This document shows, in pieces, positions 10,967 through 22,696 of a stretch of 64,000 nucleotides of DNA; position 1 is the first letter of the stretch, and each line of letters opens with the position of its first letter. This DNA is from Perca fluviatilis (taxonomy: Eukaryota > Chordata > Actinopteri > Perciformes > Percidae): assembly GCF_010015445.1 (NCBI RefSeq), contig NC_053116.1, positions 35,589,785-35,653,784 of the forward strand, given 5' to 3'. The notes below the pieces were generated by a model. That model had not been told where the DNA came from and searched no databases. It worked only from the letters and a program-made list of their open reading frames with translations. The translations under genes were made by a program, and so were the position numbers.

Positions 10967-12116
10967 GTGTGTGGTGGGGCCACGCCTATATCTTTACTCT
11001 CAGCTGACTTGTGTGCTGACTGTGTGTGTGTGTCCTCAGCTGACTTGCATATGTTTCTTCTAGGATTAGGGACAGAATTAGGTTATGGTTAGGGTGAGGG
11101 TAAGGGTTAAGGTTAGGCATTTAGTTGTGATGGTTAAGGTTAGGGTAAGGGGCTCATTATGTAAATGATGGGTCCCCACAAAGATAGTGCCACAAACTTG
11201 TGTGTGTGTGTGTGTGTGTGTGTCCTCAGCTGACTTGCATATTTTTCTTATCTGTCTTGTCTAATGAAACATCTGTTCAGTTCTCTTCCTCAGCGTGTTA
11301 ATCTGATTCTGTAGTTTCACACACCAACGGTTGATGTGAAGGCAAACCTTTTTCATTTAGCAGATCATATACTCACCATGTTCTTTCTGGACTTTGATTT
11401 CTCTTATTCATGAAAGCCAGTACAATTAAAGAAACCATATTTCAATCAGGAGAGACTTCCTTGCGATTATGAACATATTTATTGTACAGACAAACATGTA
11501 AATGTACAAGTCTCTGGAGATTGGACTCCATCAAAACCAAATGTCCTAAAGGGTTAAGGAAACCCAACATATCCCCCGATGGAGTCCAGACACTGGTGGT
11601 GGTGAAAGAGCAGAGGAACCATCGACAGCCAAGCACAGACGAAACCTTGAGGGCTTGACCACCGGTGGCAGAAGGGGAGGAGGCGGGACGCACTCTATTT
11701 CCTGAAACGACAACTGCCAACCGCGGAAGAGAGAGCAGATTTAAAGCAGGTTGTCATGCTGTGATAGGCTCGTGACAAATGGCCGACCCTGATAGGTTTA
11801 ACTAACAACAACACAGCTGGATCTGATTACTACTGAGTATTGGTTCACGTAAAGTCAAAGCTCACACGCACACGGAGGTCGACAATTGGACACTGTGATG
11901 CAAACATAACATACAAATGCTCACATCAACAAGACATTGTATATTACATGCTGTATAAATAAGGTTGAGAGAGGACACATATGGTATAATGGTATGGATC
12001 ACACATACTGTAGCTAGAGTGGAGAGTAGAGGAGAGTAACACACACACACACAGAAACTCCATTTCCTGTTACCCACTGGTGGACATTTCCTGGTAATGA
12101 GTCCCCTTTTAACTGC
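10736..12116. other. Non-coding stretch with microsatellites
   Basis: It contains a (TG)n tract at about 10904-10965, shorter (TG)n tracts near 11020 and 11200, and a TTAGGG-like repeat segment at 11060-11155. The phrase tgtcctcagctgacttgcat occurs at about 11031 and 11221, flanking that segment as a direct repeat. An open frame on the minus strand (11442-11720) shows no recognisable domain. No gene is supported. Confidence 0.5.
10904..10965. repeat. (TG)n microsatellite
   Basis: Nearly pure TG dinucleotide repeat of about 60 bp with one GGG interruption. Confidence 0.95.
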
Positions 12117-12124
12117 TTCATGAG

Positions 12125-12892
12125 TAGGGTTGGGTATCGTTTTTTTTTTTTTCGATTCCGGTGCTAAATCGATACTTTTAAAACGGTGCCGGTGCCTAAA
12201 CGGTGCCTGAACCGGTACTTTTCAATAAAGTAAAAAAAAAGAAAAGAAGAAGAAAAAAAAATAAGGGTAGCCTAGGAAACAACAGTCAGTGACTTGTTTA
12301 TTGCTAAGGCCATGGTCAAAATTAAAGATTTAATAATAATGTAATAACTATAACAATAACTTATTTCACCAGTAAATTGCTGTTGAACCCCAGATGGGAA
12401 AAGGGTATTTTACAGTTACGAGGCTACCTGTTTTAAGTGAATGCACCGTCTGTGTTGTTTAATTCCGACAACGGCAGCTGCAAGTGAACGCACCGTCTGT
12501 GTTGTTTAATTCCGACAACGGCAGCTGCAAGTGAAAGCACCGTCTGTGTTGTTTTATTCCGACCATATAAACGTAGGCCTACTGTATATCTATGAATTGC
12601 GACAACGGCAGCTGCTGCTGCGCTGCAGAGCAGACTGTTACATCGCGCTGTTGAAGTCCTCCACAGTGAAATACAGTCACACTTTACACTGTTTAACGTT
12701 AGCTGTCAGCATTTTACCGGTGTTTAATCCAGCTGCTAGCTAAAGGTAGGCTAACGTTACATGCTGTCAGGTGTAGTGTAAAGTCAAGCACCGAAACGAG
12801 GCACCGAAACTTTCGTTCTTATTCGGTCTTGTTACTACCGTTTACGTCGGCACCGGTTCCCTATTGGCACCGAGTTTCGGTACCCAACCCTA
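12125..12892. mobile_element. hAT-type miniature element with 8-bp target duplication
   Basis: Starts tagggttgggtatcg and ends ggtacccaaccctа-type inverted sequence, with the 8-bp direct repeat ttcatgag on both sides (12117-12124 and 12893-12900). The ends contain many ccggtacc/cgatac palindromes. Internally a 47-bp unit (caccgtctgtgttg...) is repeated about 2.7 times at 12437-12570. No coding capacity. An 8-bp target duplication is the hallmark of hAT elements. Confidence 0.88.
12437..12570. repeat. 47-bp tandem repeat inside hAT element
   Basis: The phrase caccgtctgtgttgttt starts at 12444, 12491 and 12538, a period of 47. The unit also contains aacggcagctgcaagtg. The third copy is partial. 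Confidence 0.9.
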
Positions 12893-12934
12893 TTCATGAG
12901 CTAGGGTAAAGACATAGGCATGCATTTCCACACC

Positions 12935-14272
12935 CAGGGGCGGATCTAGAAAAATATTTCTGGGGTGGCGAGAGGGGGGCAGGAATTTTTGAGGGGTGGC
13001 AACATATGTCAGACGTATATTTACTGAATTTAATCAGTTATCAAGAGTTTGAAAAAAAAATATACAGACAAACTTCACCTCATGCAATCAATGTCCTGCA
13101 TTTGAGGTTTCATTTGGAATAAGTTCATATTAGGAATAAGTGACCGTACAATGTGATCTCACTTAATAGGAGATATAGAAGTATGATAGAAGTAAGGGGC
13201 ATTATCACAGGACAGGCATTAAGTTAAGACACAGGTGATGAGTGGCAGATGTGTCAGTGTGAGAGGGGAAGCAAACTGTTTTGGACTGTGTCAGAGAGGA
13301 AGCGTTGCAGGCAGCATTTGTACAAGATTAGGAACTGTCATTGATTAGTTCTAACCATCAGACTGTGTTAACACACACTAACTTTTTAGCCTGGGAGAGT
13401 ATTTTTAGGTTCATTTGTTTATTTTTTGTTTTATTTATATATTTTTTTTATTTTTTATATTTAACCTGAGCAATAGATCTGAAATACATTCTACACAAAA
13501 TATAAAAACTCATCTCCCCATCTCATCAAACTTTGACACTGACAACTTTCCTTAATTATTCATATTTAAGCTTTGTCATTTGTTGTTCTTATTCATATCT
13601 AACTTAGTATACTATGCATCAACAATTTCCATACCGTGTGGACCAGCTTGACTGGAGATGGTTGGTGATGGCCCAGGCACTCTGCTTTCCCTTTCACTGT
13701 CTGAGCCCTGCACCTTCTCTTGTCTCTCTCTTTCTCCCTCCTCCTCTCTGTGATGCTCTCCCTCCATATCTTCACCGCTGTGGTCTTCTCCCACCTCCTC
13801 CTGTCCCTGGTCGCCTTGGCCTTGTATTCTGTCTCTGTCACGTTTCTGTTGCCCTTTTCTCTCTCCTTCCACCTCTTTTCTATCTCCTTCCACCTCTTTT
13901 CTATCTCCTTCCACCTCTTCTCTCTCTCCTTCCACTTCTTTTCTCTCTCCTTCCACCACATCTTCTCCATCTACCTTGCTCACTTGTTCATTTTCTATTT
14001 CTCTCGCCTTTCTCTTTAGGGACAAAAACTGAATATGCTACCTTTCCTCTTCATTTCTGTACGATTCAAAGTAACAATGTTTTCCTTGACAGACGTTGAA
14101 TCAATATTAGCTTTTGTAGCCTACTTTACACAGAACAAATGTCAGACCCTAAGTAACATTGTATAGATGGCGAAATAACGTTCTTCAACCTAATATTTAT
14201 CATCTCAAAATCAGCATCGCAACTATGTTGCTATAGTTGCCACCCTATGCCACCCCGGTAGATCCGCCCCTG
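12935..14272. mobile_element. hAT-type element, TIR caggggcggatct
   Basis: The inverted ends are caggggcggatct at 12935 and agatccgcccctg at 14260-14272. The flanks carry an 8-bp direct repeat with one mismatch (tccacacc at 12927-12934, ttcacacc at 14273-14280). Length is 1338 bp. The interior has a minus-strand Glu/Lys-rich frame (13612-14025) and no recognisable transposase core, so it is probably a deletion derivative of an autonomous element. Confidence 0.82.
13612..14025 (-). pseudogene. Glu-rich first-exon-like frame inside hAT element
   Basis: A 137-codon minus-strand frame starts MSLKRKAREIENEQ, has four or five tandem copies of an 8-residue EGERKEVE-type repeat (DNA period 24 bp), then acidic and polar sequence ending GPSPTISSQAGPH...A. 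Basic starts followed by acidic low-complexity sequence are seen upstream of hAT transposase cores in fish. That reading is inference. No catalytic or zinc-finger motif is present in this remnant, and the repeat itself can keep the frame open. Confidence 0.35.
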
Positions 14273-14280
14273 TTCACACC

Positions 14281-16828
14281 CAAAACACACACGAGTTATA
14301 AGTACCGCTTCGTTGAACACTCTTTGCCAGCACACCGACTAGTGACACTTTGACGCACACAGAAAGTGACATTATAGTTTCTGCTGTAAATTGAGACAAA
14401 ACCTATTACACTGACATCACCGAAGTTAGAAAGAAGTGAGCTTACCAAACCTCTGTTGCCCACTCCTCATCTCTGCTTGAGGCTAGCAGCTCGAGGCTAC
14501 ATTAGCCTCCGCTAGCAAAACACACCTGATTCTCCCACCAAACCAATGAACAAGTTGCATTGTGGGTAATGTAGGTGCCAGGTTTTGACAAGGAAGAGGA
14601 ATGCATGAAATAAAGAAGACAATATCTCTGGTCCTGCTGCATCCATTTTGATTATTTTATTTTTAAACTGCCCGTCATGAGTCCGACAATGTTAAGTCTT
14701 AACTTTGCTTTGAACTAGCTCACTAGCTCCCCACACACACACACGGCGACTCGAGACACACACCAGCGCACAAGTATAAACATCAGGCCACTTGTATGCT
14801 ACGGAGAAAGCTCTGCGTGGAGCCTCCGGCAGCAAAAAACCACCGCTGGCTAAACTATTTAAGGCAAGGCAACTTTACTTCTTCAGCACCTTTCAGCAAC
14901 AAGGCAATTCAAAGTGCTTTACATAAAACATTAAAGAGCAGTTAGAAATGGTCATGATAAAAATAAAACAGGCTAAAATAGAATAATATACAAATACAAG
15001 AATAAAAGTAGACTAATTATTCAATTTAATAGGTTGTAGGGACAGGTTTGGGAGGAGAGAGGGAGGGGTTTTATTTTTGTTTGTGTTTAATTTCTGTCAG
15101 TGTAAAATATTCTAAATAACATCATGTTCTAAGTAAATAGGTTTGGAATTATTTTCACAACTGAAATATTTTTAATAAAAATATATTTTTTTATATATCT
15201 AAACATCTAATTATTGATACTGTGGTACTTGCACCATTTTTTAAACCTGATGTTACTATGATTGATCTTCTAGTATATTTTTTGTAATTATAGAGGGAAA
15301 GTACCGAAAAAAGTACCGTTGGATACGGAACCGAATTCCAGGTACCGGTATCTGTAGTGGTATTGGTTCAGATGCGAAAGGTACCCAACCCTAGCCATGA
15401 CACTATAAAGACTCACCGTACGTTCATGGACATCGGCAGAACGTTTTTCCGAGTGAAAACGTCACCATTCACGTAACGTCCTGTGGGAATCAGAGGTGGG
15501 AAACTCGGGCTGGATTTTGATAACCGAGTTCCCCAGTTGGTGATGTGTTGTTGACAGCTGACGTTTGATGGAGGCGACTTTGGTTCACTGAATATATTTC
15601 AATGACAATAAACCGTTTATTGTGGACAAATGCCTCTACCAAGAAACATACACAGACATAATATGTTTCAAATTATTCATAAATACATTATCCGTGTCTT
15701 TTCCCGTTGGTTGTCCTGCAGATAACACAAACAAACACCTGGCGATGTGCTGTTTGGATGCTCGCATAAGAAAACAGCAGAGAATCTTTTGTTATTGTGG
15801 CCTCCATGTTTTCACACACCTGATGCTCTAGGCTACGGCCAACCGTTGGTGGCAGTCATGCAAAAGGTTGTTATGCCAAACGCCAATATAACAGAAGAAG
15901 AAGAACACGCATCCAGACCATGTGACTGCCAGTCGGAAAAACAACGTAACCAGGGGGGCGGTGCCTGTTATTCCGAGGTGGCATGAACGCAGCATCAGTT
16001 AGTGATCCAGCCAGGTAAATATCAGAGAACACTAATATATACACTAAACATGCCCAGACAGGTACAGAGTCCCTGTTGTTTTTCTTACTTCCTGCTTCTC
16101 TTTCTCTCTCTCTCTCCCTCCCCTGTTTGGTGTTAAGGATGATTGGTTTCCATCTACGCATTCCAGTAATGCTGCTCAGTTCCCTCAGATATCAAGTTTC
16201 TTATCATAGTTGGACCATAAATAAAAGGAGGACACCTTGAGAGCTCACACTCTTTAGCCTGCCTGAGCCGGTTCAAGTGAAGAGCGAGGAAATATGAGTT
16301 GGGGTAACCTTTGCTCTTTTCATACACAGTTAACGTTTGTCTAGAGATACTAGGATTTTTGGTCGGTGCCATCCTCTGTATTTCCATTTATTTATTCTTT
16401 TTTTTCAGAAAAGCAAGTTAAGTCTTTTCTTTTTTTTTTTTTTTCAGAGAAAGGGATTCATCATGCCTAGTTATGTTATATTGATTTATATTTGTTTGAC
16501 AAGACTACCTTGTCCTCTCCCCTCCCCCACATGTTGAAAACCTTTTGTTCATAAGTATCGAGATGACCTGAAAATAAAAGCTTTCATTTTCACTTTTCCT
16601 CTTGGCTTCTTCAAATTCTTTGGTTCTTTTGGTTATCGTCTCCATTTTCCCATTATCAAAAAGAGGATATATGAATGCATCATGTGAAGATTCAGGAACT
16701 AGGAACAATGTGGGGCGTATGGATTTGTTAACTAAGCTGTATAAATAGAGGAAGTAAAGCAAGAGCTGGCTTCAAGCCCAGAGGGAGATTTCAACTTCCA
16801 GTATGTGCTTTCAGAATAAAACTATATT
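14281..16828. other. Non-coding stretch with repeat scraps
   Basis: At 14870-14960 the run of agcacctttc and caaagtgctttacat looks like the 3' end of a LINE/SINE common in fish, in minus orientation. At 15290-15395, gtaccg-rich sequence ending ggtacccaaccctag matches the right end of the hAT element at 12125-12892, with no left partner found. A (CT)n tract is at 16095-16120. No coding exon is supported. Confidence 0.5.
15290..15395. mobile_element. Orphan right end of a hAT-type element
   Basis: Palindromic gtaccg/ccggtacc-rich sequence ending cgaaaggtacccaaccctag resembles the right terminus of the element at 12125-12892. The corresponding left end was not found within 2 kb, so this looks like a truncated relative. 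Confidence 0.55.
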
Positions 16829-16952
16829 GTAGTGTTTTTATTATTATGGGTTTTTTCTGCCATCAATTGTTAGTAAGTTACAGTACTTGTACTAGTAAGT
16901 TAGCTTACTAACAATTGATGGCAGAAAAAAAACATAATAGTAAAAACACTAT
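16829..16952. repeat. 49-bp inverted repeat (hairpin)
   Basis: Left arm 16829-16877 and right arm 16904-16952 are reverse complements at about 45 of 49 positions. They are separated by 26 bp that contains a further small palindrome (gtacttgtac). The arms begin tagtgttttta and meet at gttagtaag. Its shape is that of a foldback MITE; no transposase or clear target duplication was seen. Confidence 0.85.
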
Positions 16953-17489
16953 ATAACACTATAACACAATATGTAGCATTTTAAACTGTAGACGCTACAA
17001 ATAGCTAATGCACTGACTATAAACCCAGAGAACATTGTTTAACACTACATCACCTGTTTGATTTTAAATACACAGATGATATGTCTAAATATCCTCCTGA
17101 CCTTTAGTTTAACATTATTTTATTATTGTCTTTTGTTTGGAGCCTGTTCAGAACAGACCGAATGCTTGGTTCCCAGTATTTGGTTTTCACAACGTTATGT
17201 AAATATAAGATCAGGCTTATCTAGAGATTAGCGTGTCCACTTTTTGTCTAGCTGTCACACATCCAGGTAGTGATGTGGGCCGGGAGGGGGAAGGAGGGCC
17301 TTGCCCGCAGGGCTCAGCCTGCCAGCCAGCAGCTTCCCCAGCCTCTGCTCCAAGGTCACTTTACAGAATTACAGCAGCTATAGGCTACTAAGGGAGGTTG
17401 TTGAGTGGTGTTTCAGGATTATTTTTTTTTTTTATGTTCAGGGATGTAGCATTTCAAATATCTGCAGGGAGGGTGTTCCAGAGGGATGG
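16953..17489. other. Non-coding stretch, nothing recognised
   Basis: AT-rich sequence and a GC-richer patch near 17270-17340. Short open frames lack splice signals or domain similarity. Confidence 0.5.
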
Positions 17490-17790
17490 GGCTGCAACAC
17501 TTAAAGGCTCTATCTACAAAGGTACAGAGTCTGGTGTGGGGAATGGAGAGCAGGCCAGCGTCTGAGGACCGCAGGCTTCAGGGTGGGGTGTATGGATGGA
17601 GGAGGTCGGAGAGGTACATGGGGCCAGGACATGGAGGGATTTGTAGGTGAGAAGGAGGATTTTATATTTGATGGGACTTAATTGGGAAGGTGGATGGTTG
17701 GGGTGATGGGCTGCCATGTCTTGGTGTGGGTGAGGACCCTGGCAGCAGAGTTTTGGACATGGCAACAACATCCATTCATAAGGATGCGTC
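17490..17790 (-). pseudogene. LINE reverse transcriptase C-terminal fragment (L2-like)
   Basis: The minus strand encodes YKILLLTYKSLHVLAP followed by a Ser/Thr-Pro-rich segment, typical of the region just after the RT fingers/thumb in L2/CR1-type LINEs. The same family signature (KILLLTYKALNGQAP) occurs at 50022-50321. The upstream RT domain and endonuclease are absent, so this is a short, dead 3' fragment. Confidence 0.65.
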
Positions 17791-18553
17791 ATGGAAAGGA
17801 GTAGCCAATCACAGCTTGAAAGGGGCGTGACTCGAAACAGGGGGCATAACTTGAAGGGGCGGGTCTTGAAGCAGGGGGTGTGACTGGAAGGGAACGGTCA
17901 AAAAAAAAGAAAACAGGAACACAACGAGCCTGCCTAGGATGGATCAGATTACAGTAAATTGGCCAGATTAACGTCGGGACATTGTGGGCTGGCGAGGGGG
18001 TTGTTTCTAGTGGGGACCAAGATATGATGAGGAAAGGAGACTTCATGTCTCTAAGCGAGCTGGGAATTAAAAAAAAAAATTTCATTTATTTCTTCATCAC
18101 CAGTGAGAGGCAGTAATGCACTATCAGTACCCAGGGGAGAGATGATATGGTTGGCCCACTGGTTTGTCTCTTATCTTAACACTGGCTAATCACATCATAT
18201 GGCCCAACAGTTTAAAATGTAAAATGTGAATTTATTTGAATCAATCTTAGTGTGTTGGAAGGTCGTTACATGAATCAGAAACACCAAAGGGAAAGGCAGA
18301 CTTTCCGGGATCAGAACAAGAATGGGGAACTTTAAGCATTAGCCAGTCATTTAAACAAGTTCAATAAGGTTATTAATCCAGATTGATGCAGTAATAAATT
18401 GAAAGAATAGCCTTGGGTTGGTTATTTACCAGAGACTCCAAGATTTTCGCTGAAGAGGATAGTTTTATAGTTTTTAGTAATTTTCATTTGTCGAAGGCAT
18501 ATTTACAGTTTATGGTCGAAGAGCACTTTTATTTTATGGCAGAGAAGACGCTA
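17791..18553. other. Non-coding stretch
   Basis: Repeats of ggggcgtgactcgaaac / aggggcgggtcttgaag type occur at 17810-17890. The rest is AT-rich without recognisable features. Confidence 0.45.
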
Positions 18554-18688
18554 GCTGTCTTAGCTAACCTTCAGAGTGGACTGATTACCGAGATGGACGT
18601 CTGGTGAGAGACTGCTGGTTGGCAACACTGGACTGTGACTGGACGAGAGCTGGCAGAGGGAAGTGACAGAGTAGGAAGGGGGTTAGAG

Positions 18689-18850
18689 ATGGACGAAGGT
18701 GGCGGCGGGAGTTATGAAACTGGAGAATGGGATGTAGTGAGAAGAAATAAACGCAAAAAGAGTAGAAATGCTAATTTGGATCATAGTGATAATGATTGCG
18801 TGAGTAGAACAAATGTAGCAGAAAGAAGTAGAGATGAGTTTAAAAGAACA
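18689..18850 (+). pseudogene. LINE ORF1-like start, left arm of inverted repeat
   Basis: The frame from ATG 18689 begins MDEGGGGSYETGEWDVVRRN and continues through a KRKK-rich basic stretch to RSRDEFK. This resembles the N-terminus of ORF1 proteins of some fish LINEs (acidic/Gly start, basic patch, then an RNA-binding domain). The RNA-binding domain itself is missing; the frame continues 12 codons and stops at 18884. The mirror copy occupies about 19490-19652 on the minus strand. The assignment is from pattern memory only. Confidence 0.35.
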
Positions 18851-19489
18851 CGCCGACTTATTGGGAATTTAGCTTATTCACCGTAACCCCCAGAGTTAGA
18901 CAAGTCGATACATACCCTTCTCATCTCCGTGCGTGCTGTAACGCTGTCTGACGGCTCCAGCATTAGCTTAGCCCAGCACAGATCCTGGAGGTGAATGGTT
19001 CCAACTAGCCTACGGATCCGAATTGTGACAAAAGTGACAAAATAACGCCAACATGTTCCTATTTACATGTTGTGATTTGTAGAGTCACGCGTGTACAAAA
19101 AACGTAACATGAGACACAGCCATCTTCTATCCGCCAACAAACCGGGAACTATATTCTCAGACAGGCTTGCTGCGAGCATATCACTCCGCAAGTACTATAT
19201 TCTTCCGCCTGAGAATATAGTTCCCGGTTTGTTTACGCTTTAGAAGATGGCTGTGTCTCATACATTCAAAAATCGAAATGTAAATAGGAACATGTTGCCG
19301 TTATTTTGTCACTTATTTGGAGCAGTAGGATTACTGGAACCATTCACCTGCCTGTTCTGTGATGGGCTGATGCCGCTGGAGCCGTCAGACAGCGTTACAG
19401 CACGCACGGAGATGAGAAGGGTATGTATCGACTTGTCTTGCTCTGGGGGTTACGGTGAATAAGCTAAATTCCCAATAAGTCGGCGTGTT

Positions 19490-19652
19490 CCTTTAAACTC
19501 ATCTCTACTTCTTTCTGCTACATTTGTTCTACTCACGCAATCATTGATCCAAATTAGCATTTCTACTTTTTTTGCGTTTATTTCTTCTCACTACATCCCA
19601 TTCTCCAGTTTCATAACTCCCGCCGCCACCTTCGTCCATCTCTAACCCCCTT
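19490..19652 (-). pseudogene. LINE ORF1-like start, right arm of inverted repeat
   Basis: Mirror copy of the 18689-18850 coding start on the minus strand. It has substitutions and a one-base difference in the poly-A/T run near 19570, which shifts the frame relative to the left arm. It is not an independent gene. Confidence 0.35.
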
Positions 19653-20436
19653 CCTACTCTGTCACTTCCCTCTGCCAGCTCTCATCCAGTCACAGTCCAG
19701 TGTTGCCAACCAGCAGTCTCTCACCAGACGTCCATCTCGGTAATCAGTCCACTGTGAAGGTTAGCTAAGACAGCATGTGTCTTGTTTTAGACTAGTTAGT
19801 GAACATATATGGTATTTATACAGAGAAAGCTCAGAAAGCCCTTTTTGTATACAAAACACCAAATAAGAACGAAACAATTATACACTGTACCGTTTGAGAG
19901 AAACAGGTAAAAGATCAAAGATACCAACATGTCCAGGTAAGATGTCTGAGGTTATATACACAGCTATAAAAAGAGTGAAAAACACTATATATTTACTATA
20001 TTAAAACTGTGGACTTCCTGTTTTTCAGAAAGTAATGGAGGTGAAAGCAATGGAAACACCACATTCATTTGTATTTAGAGATGATGCAGACATCCAATGT
20101 GATGAAGAAAACTTACCGCATGATGCTGGAGAGGCATTAGTCACACTATTCTTTGTTACTGTTACTTTGTTAGTTTTTTTCCCAGTAATTCCATAAATTA
20201 CTATATTAAAATACTATATTGAAGCAAACTGCTGATTTCCATTCCTTCTTGTTTACCTTACATAAAAATTGGTATATTGTAAAATCTATATCTTTTCTTT
20301 AAAGAAACTATTGAGTAGTGTGAAGTCACTCAAATTCAAGTTCAAACTGTAAAGATGAGAAAGTTTGTAATTTCTGTATTGGTGTTTGATGCTAGTGTTT
20401 TTACTCTGTGTGTTCTGAGTGACAGTGTGTGTGTCT

Positions 20437-20439
<3 letters not shown>

Positions 20440-20485
<46 letters not shown>

Positions 20486-20486
20486 T

Positions 20487-20542
<56 letters not shown>
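20440..20542. repeat. (GT)n microsatellite
   Basis: About 100 bp of GT repeat with two AT interruptions, roughly 0.4 kb upstream of the receptor copy A leader exon. Confidence 0.95.
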
Positions 20543-20545
<3 letters not shown>

Positions 20546-20730
20546 CTCAGTGAAGGTTGTTCTAGTGTCTGGCTGCACTGAGCCTGTTTTGAGACGTGTG
20601 TTAAGAGTTGTGTTACTGTGAATGAGTTTTACAGGTGATGTGAACTGTTTAGCTCAGGTGACTGTTGGTAGTGCAGACTGGAGTTTGAGTTTTGCACAAG
20701 TGGCTTCAGTTTTCCCCTTAACAGAATCGG

Positions 20731-20755
20731 AAGGTGTGGTAGACTACCACACCTT
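20731..20755. repeat. Perfect 25-bp hairpin
   Basis: The arms aaggtgtggtag and ctaccacacctt are exact reverse complements around a single A. It is followed by ttttc rather than a long U-run. Confidence 0.8.
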
Positions 20756-20859
20756 TTCACTGTCAGGGCTATTGGGGGAAAACAGCAGGCAATAGATATC
20801 ACTATAATATTAAGTTGGTTTGCCAACCGCCAATAAACCATAAACCATGTATGTATTAG

Positions 20860-20977
20860 GAGCAATAAACCATGAAGAAAAAGAAGAAGAGAATTAGCGC
20901 TTTATTTTGAAAATAAGACCGAAAGAGAAACAGAATGCAGCAACTTCTCGTTAGCTTGACTGGGACAGCAACACCAG
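20860..20977 (+). other. Leader (5' UTR) exon of receptor copy A
   Basis: The 3' boundary is the donor at 20978 (caccag|gtaagg). The sequence after this donor (cgatattttcttt...ccagttgttgtt) is homologous to the sequence after the donor at 41392 upstream of copy B, which supports a shared leader exon. The 5' end is an estimate. No start codon in it is in frame with the receptor. The next exon acceptor is at 25965. Confidence 0.55.
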
Positions 20978-22386
20978 GTAAGGTTATGTCAGTATTTTTC
21001 ATTCGATATTTTCTTTAAAAGGAGGCAATGTTACCGCATTTCACATATACCAGTTCTGATGCCAGTTGTTGTTGTTGTTGTACCTACCGCTGAAACGTTT
21101 CAGTGGCCCAGAAATGTTGTGGATCAACGTTAGCTAACATTGACGTTAAAAGCGAAAGGATATTAACGTTACCTCTCCCAAAGCTCAAGCAGCTTCTCTT
21201 AAGAGTCTTATTTACATGATAAAAGTTAATCAAAACTGGGATAGTCTTACTTAAAAAAAAAACAGCAGGATGAATCCGCTTCAACTGCAGACATTTTATT
21301 TAAAAAAAATATTACGTTGTAGGCCTACGACGCTGAAGTAGGTTTTCGGTTTTGGCTGGGGAATATAATTTACATTGCTGAGCGATGATTCTCCATTTTA
21401 TGCACCGCCTACTGTTGTGAAAGCACAACTTTAAGGTATTTAATAACGTCTGAAACGGACTTTTAGATTTGTGAAAGCTTTCATGAGAACGCAATAAAGG
21501 GAGATTTGACTGTTTTTTTCACATGTTGACAACATGCCAGAGGCACTCTCAATCTCGTTACGGTTAACTGGTTGAACGACATGTTTCCTAGGATCGGTGG
21601 GAAACCATGGATGTATTAAGAGAACGTTTGGTGGTTGTGTCTCTCATTTATTGGTTGTGTCACATGTGTTACCCATCGGCAGACAGGTGTCTGTAAACTC
21701 GTGGTATTAAAAAAGGCAGAGGTCAGAACAGGGTCAACGCACCCCCGTTGAAAAAAACGTGTTGCTATAGGGCTGAACGTGGGCCAGTTCCAGATCAAAC
21801 CCCATTATAACCGGACTTATCATATCTGGACTAATTTATCCCAGAGAGGTCAAAGATTTTCAAAACATATTTTCAGAATTGAGAAAGTATATTTCTATCT
21901 GTAAAAATGAAATGAAGAGAGATATCATGGATTTTTACCACACATAGTCCACATTTAACCAAATATCACTAAACCTAGACTTGTCAAATATGGACTAAAT
22001 TATCCCAGAGAGGCTAAAGATATAAGAAGCATTTATTGTAGATGTGAAAATAGCAGTGCTACAGATTCAGCTCTTCTTTTGTTCTTCAAAAGAAAAGCAG
22101 AAACATGATTTTTTTAACCAATTAAAAAACAATCCAAACATCTTCACAGATTGGCCAATTGGTTCATTTACTCTTCATATTATTCTTTCAAAAAAGTCAC
22201 AGTGATTGTCCTCACTTTGCCCAAAGCCTGCCCTGTGGCCTATGTAAGGGCCATGATTCAGCCATTAGTGCGCTTGTTCTTCATTTGATCTATATATGAA
22301 GACATTTTTTATGAAAAGTCTCCTGTCAATACTTCAACACAGTTATCAAGATTTGATTGCAAAATCATCTAATTAATCTTATTTAT
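20978..22386. other. Copy A first intron, left part
   Basis: Includes a weak two-copy direct repeat with a period of about 163 bp: ggactaatttatcccagag near 21828 and ggactaaattatcccagag near 21992. No coding exon was seen. Confidence 0.45.
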
Positions 22387-22394
22387 GTGTCTAC

Positions 22395-22696
22395 TAGGCT
22401 GGGCAATATATCGATATTCTATCGATATTGTGATAGGAGACTAGACATCGTTTTAGATTTTGGATATCGTAACATGGTAATATGGCATAAGGTGTTTTTT
22501 TCTGTTTTTAAGGCTGCATTACAGGAAAGTGATGTCCTTACCTGAATGTTCTATCATTTGTCTTTAGCCTCTTAGTTATTAAATACACATAATTGATGCA
22601 CCAAATGCCATCCTACAATATCACCGCAATATCGATATCGAGGTATTGGGACAAAAATATCGTCATATTTGATTTTCTCCGGATCGCCCAGCCCTA
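22395..22696. mobile_element. hAT-type MITE in intron 1 of receptor copy A
   Basis: Ends are taggctgggcaatata and a right end closing gatcgcccagcccta. The 8-bp target duplication gtgtctac is at 22387-22394 and 22697-22704. The interior is rich in atcgat/gatatcg. It is 302 bp and non-coding. The equivalent intron of copy B lacks it. Confidence 0.9.

Larger units (their letters stand above)
18554..19774. repeat. Large inverted repeat, ~600-bp arms
   Basis: The left arm (18554-19160) and right arm (19209-19774) are reverse complements over almost their whole length, with an estimated 10-15% difference and small indels. The spacer is only 48 bp (19161-19208). The outer ends are gctgtcttagctaacctt / aggttagctaagacagc and the inner ends are accgggaactatattctc / gagaatatagttcccggt. 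Each arm contains the same basic coding start (see 18689-18850). The origin is unclear: an inverted transposon pair, a foldback element, or a LINE insertion with an inverted 5' part. Confidence 0.92.
19775..20859. other. Non-coding stretch with (GT)n and a small hairpin
   Basis: Contains a (GT)n microsatellite at 20440-20542 and a perfect 12-bp-arm hairpin at 20731-20755. Otherwise AT-rich with no supported exon. The promoter of receptor copy A should lie toward the right end of this interval. Confidence 0.5.

Noticed and set aside
11060..11155. TTAGGG-like interstitial telomere
   Set aside because: The units are irregular (gttaggg, gtaaggg, ggttaagg) and embedded in (TG)n sequence typical of a dispersed fish repeat.
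13614..14099. 161-codon Pro/Leu/Cys-rich plus-strand frame
   Set aside because: Antisense of the Glu-rich 24-bp repeat in the hAT element; no domain or start context.
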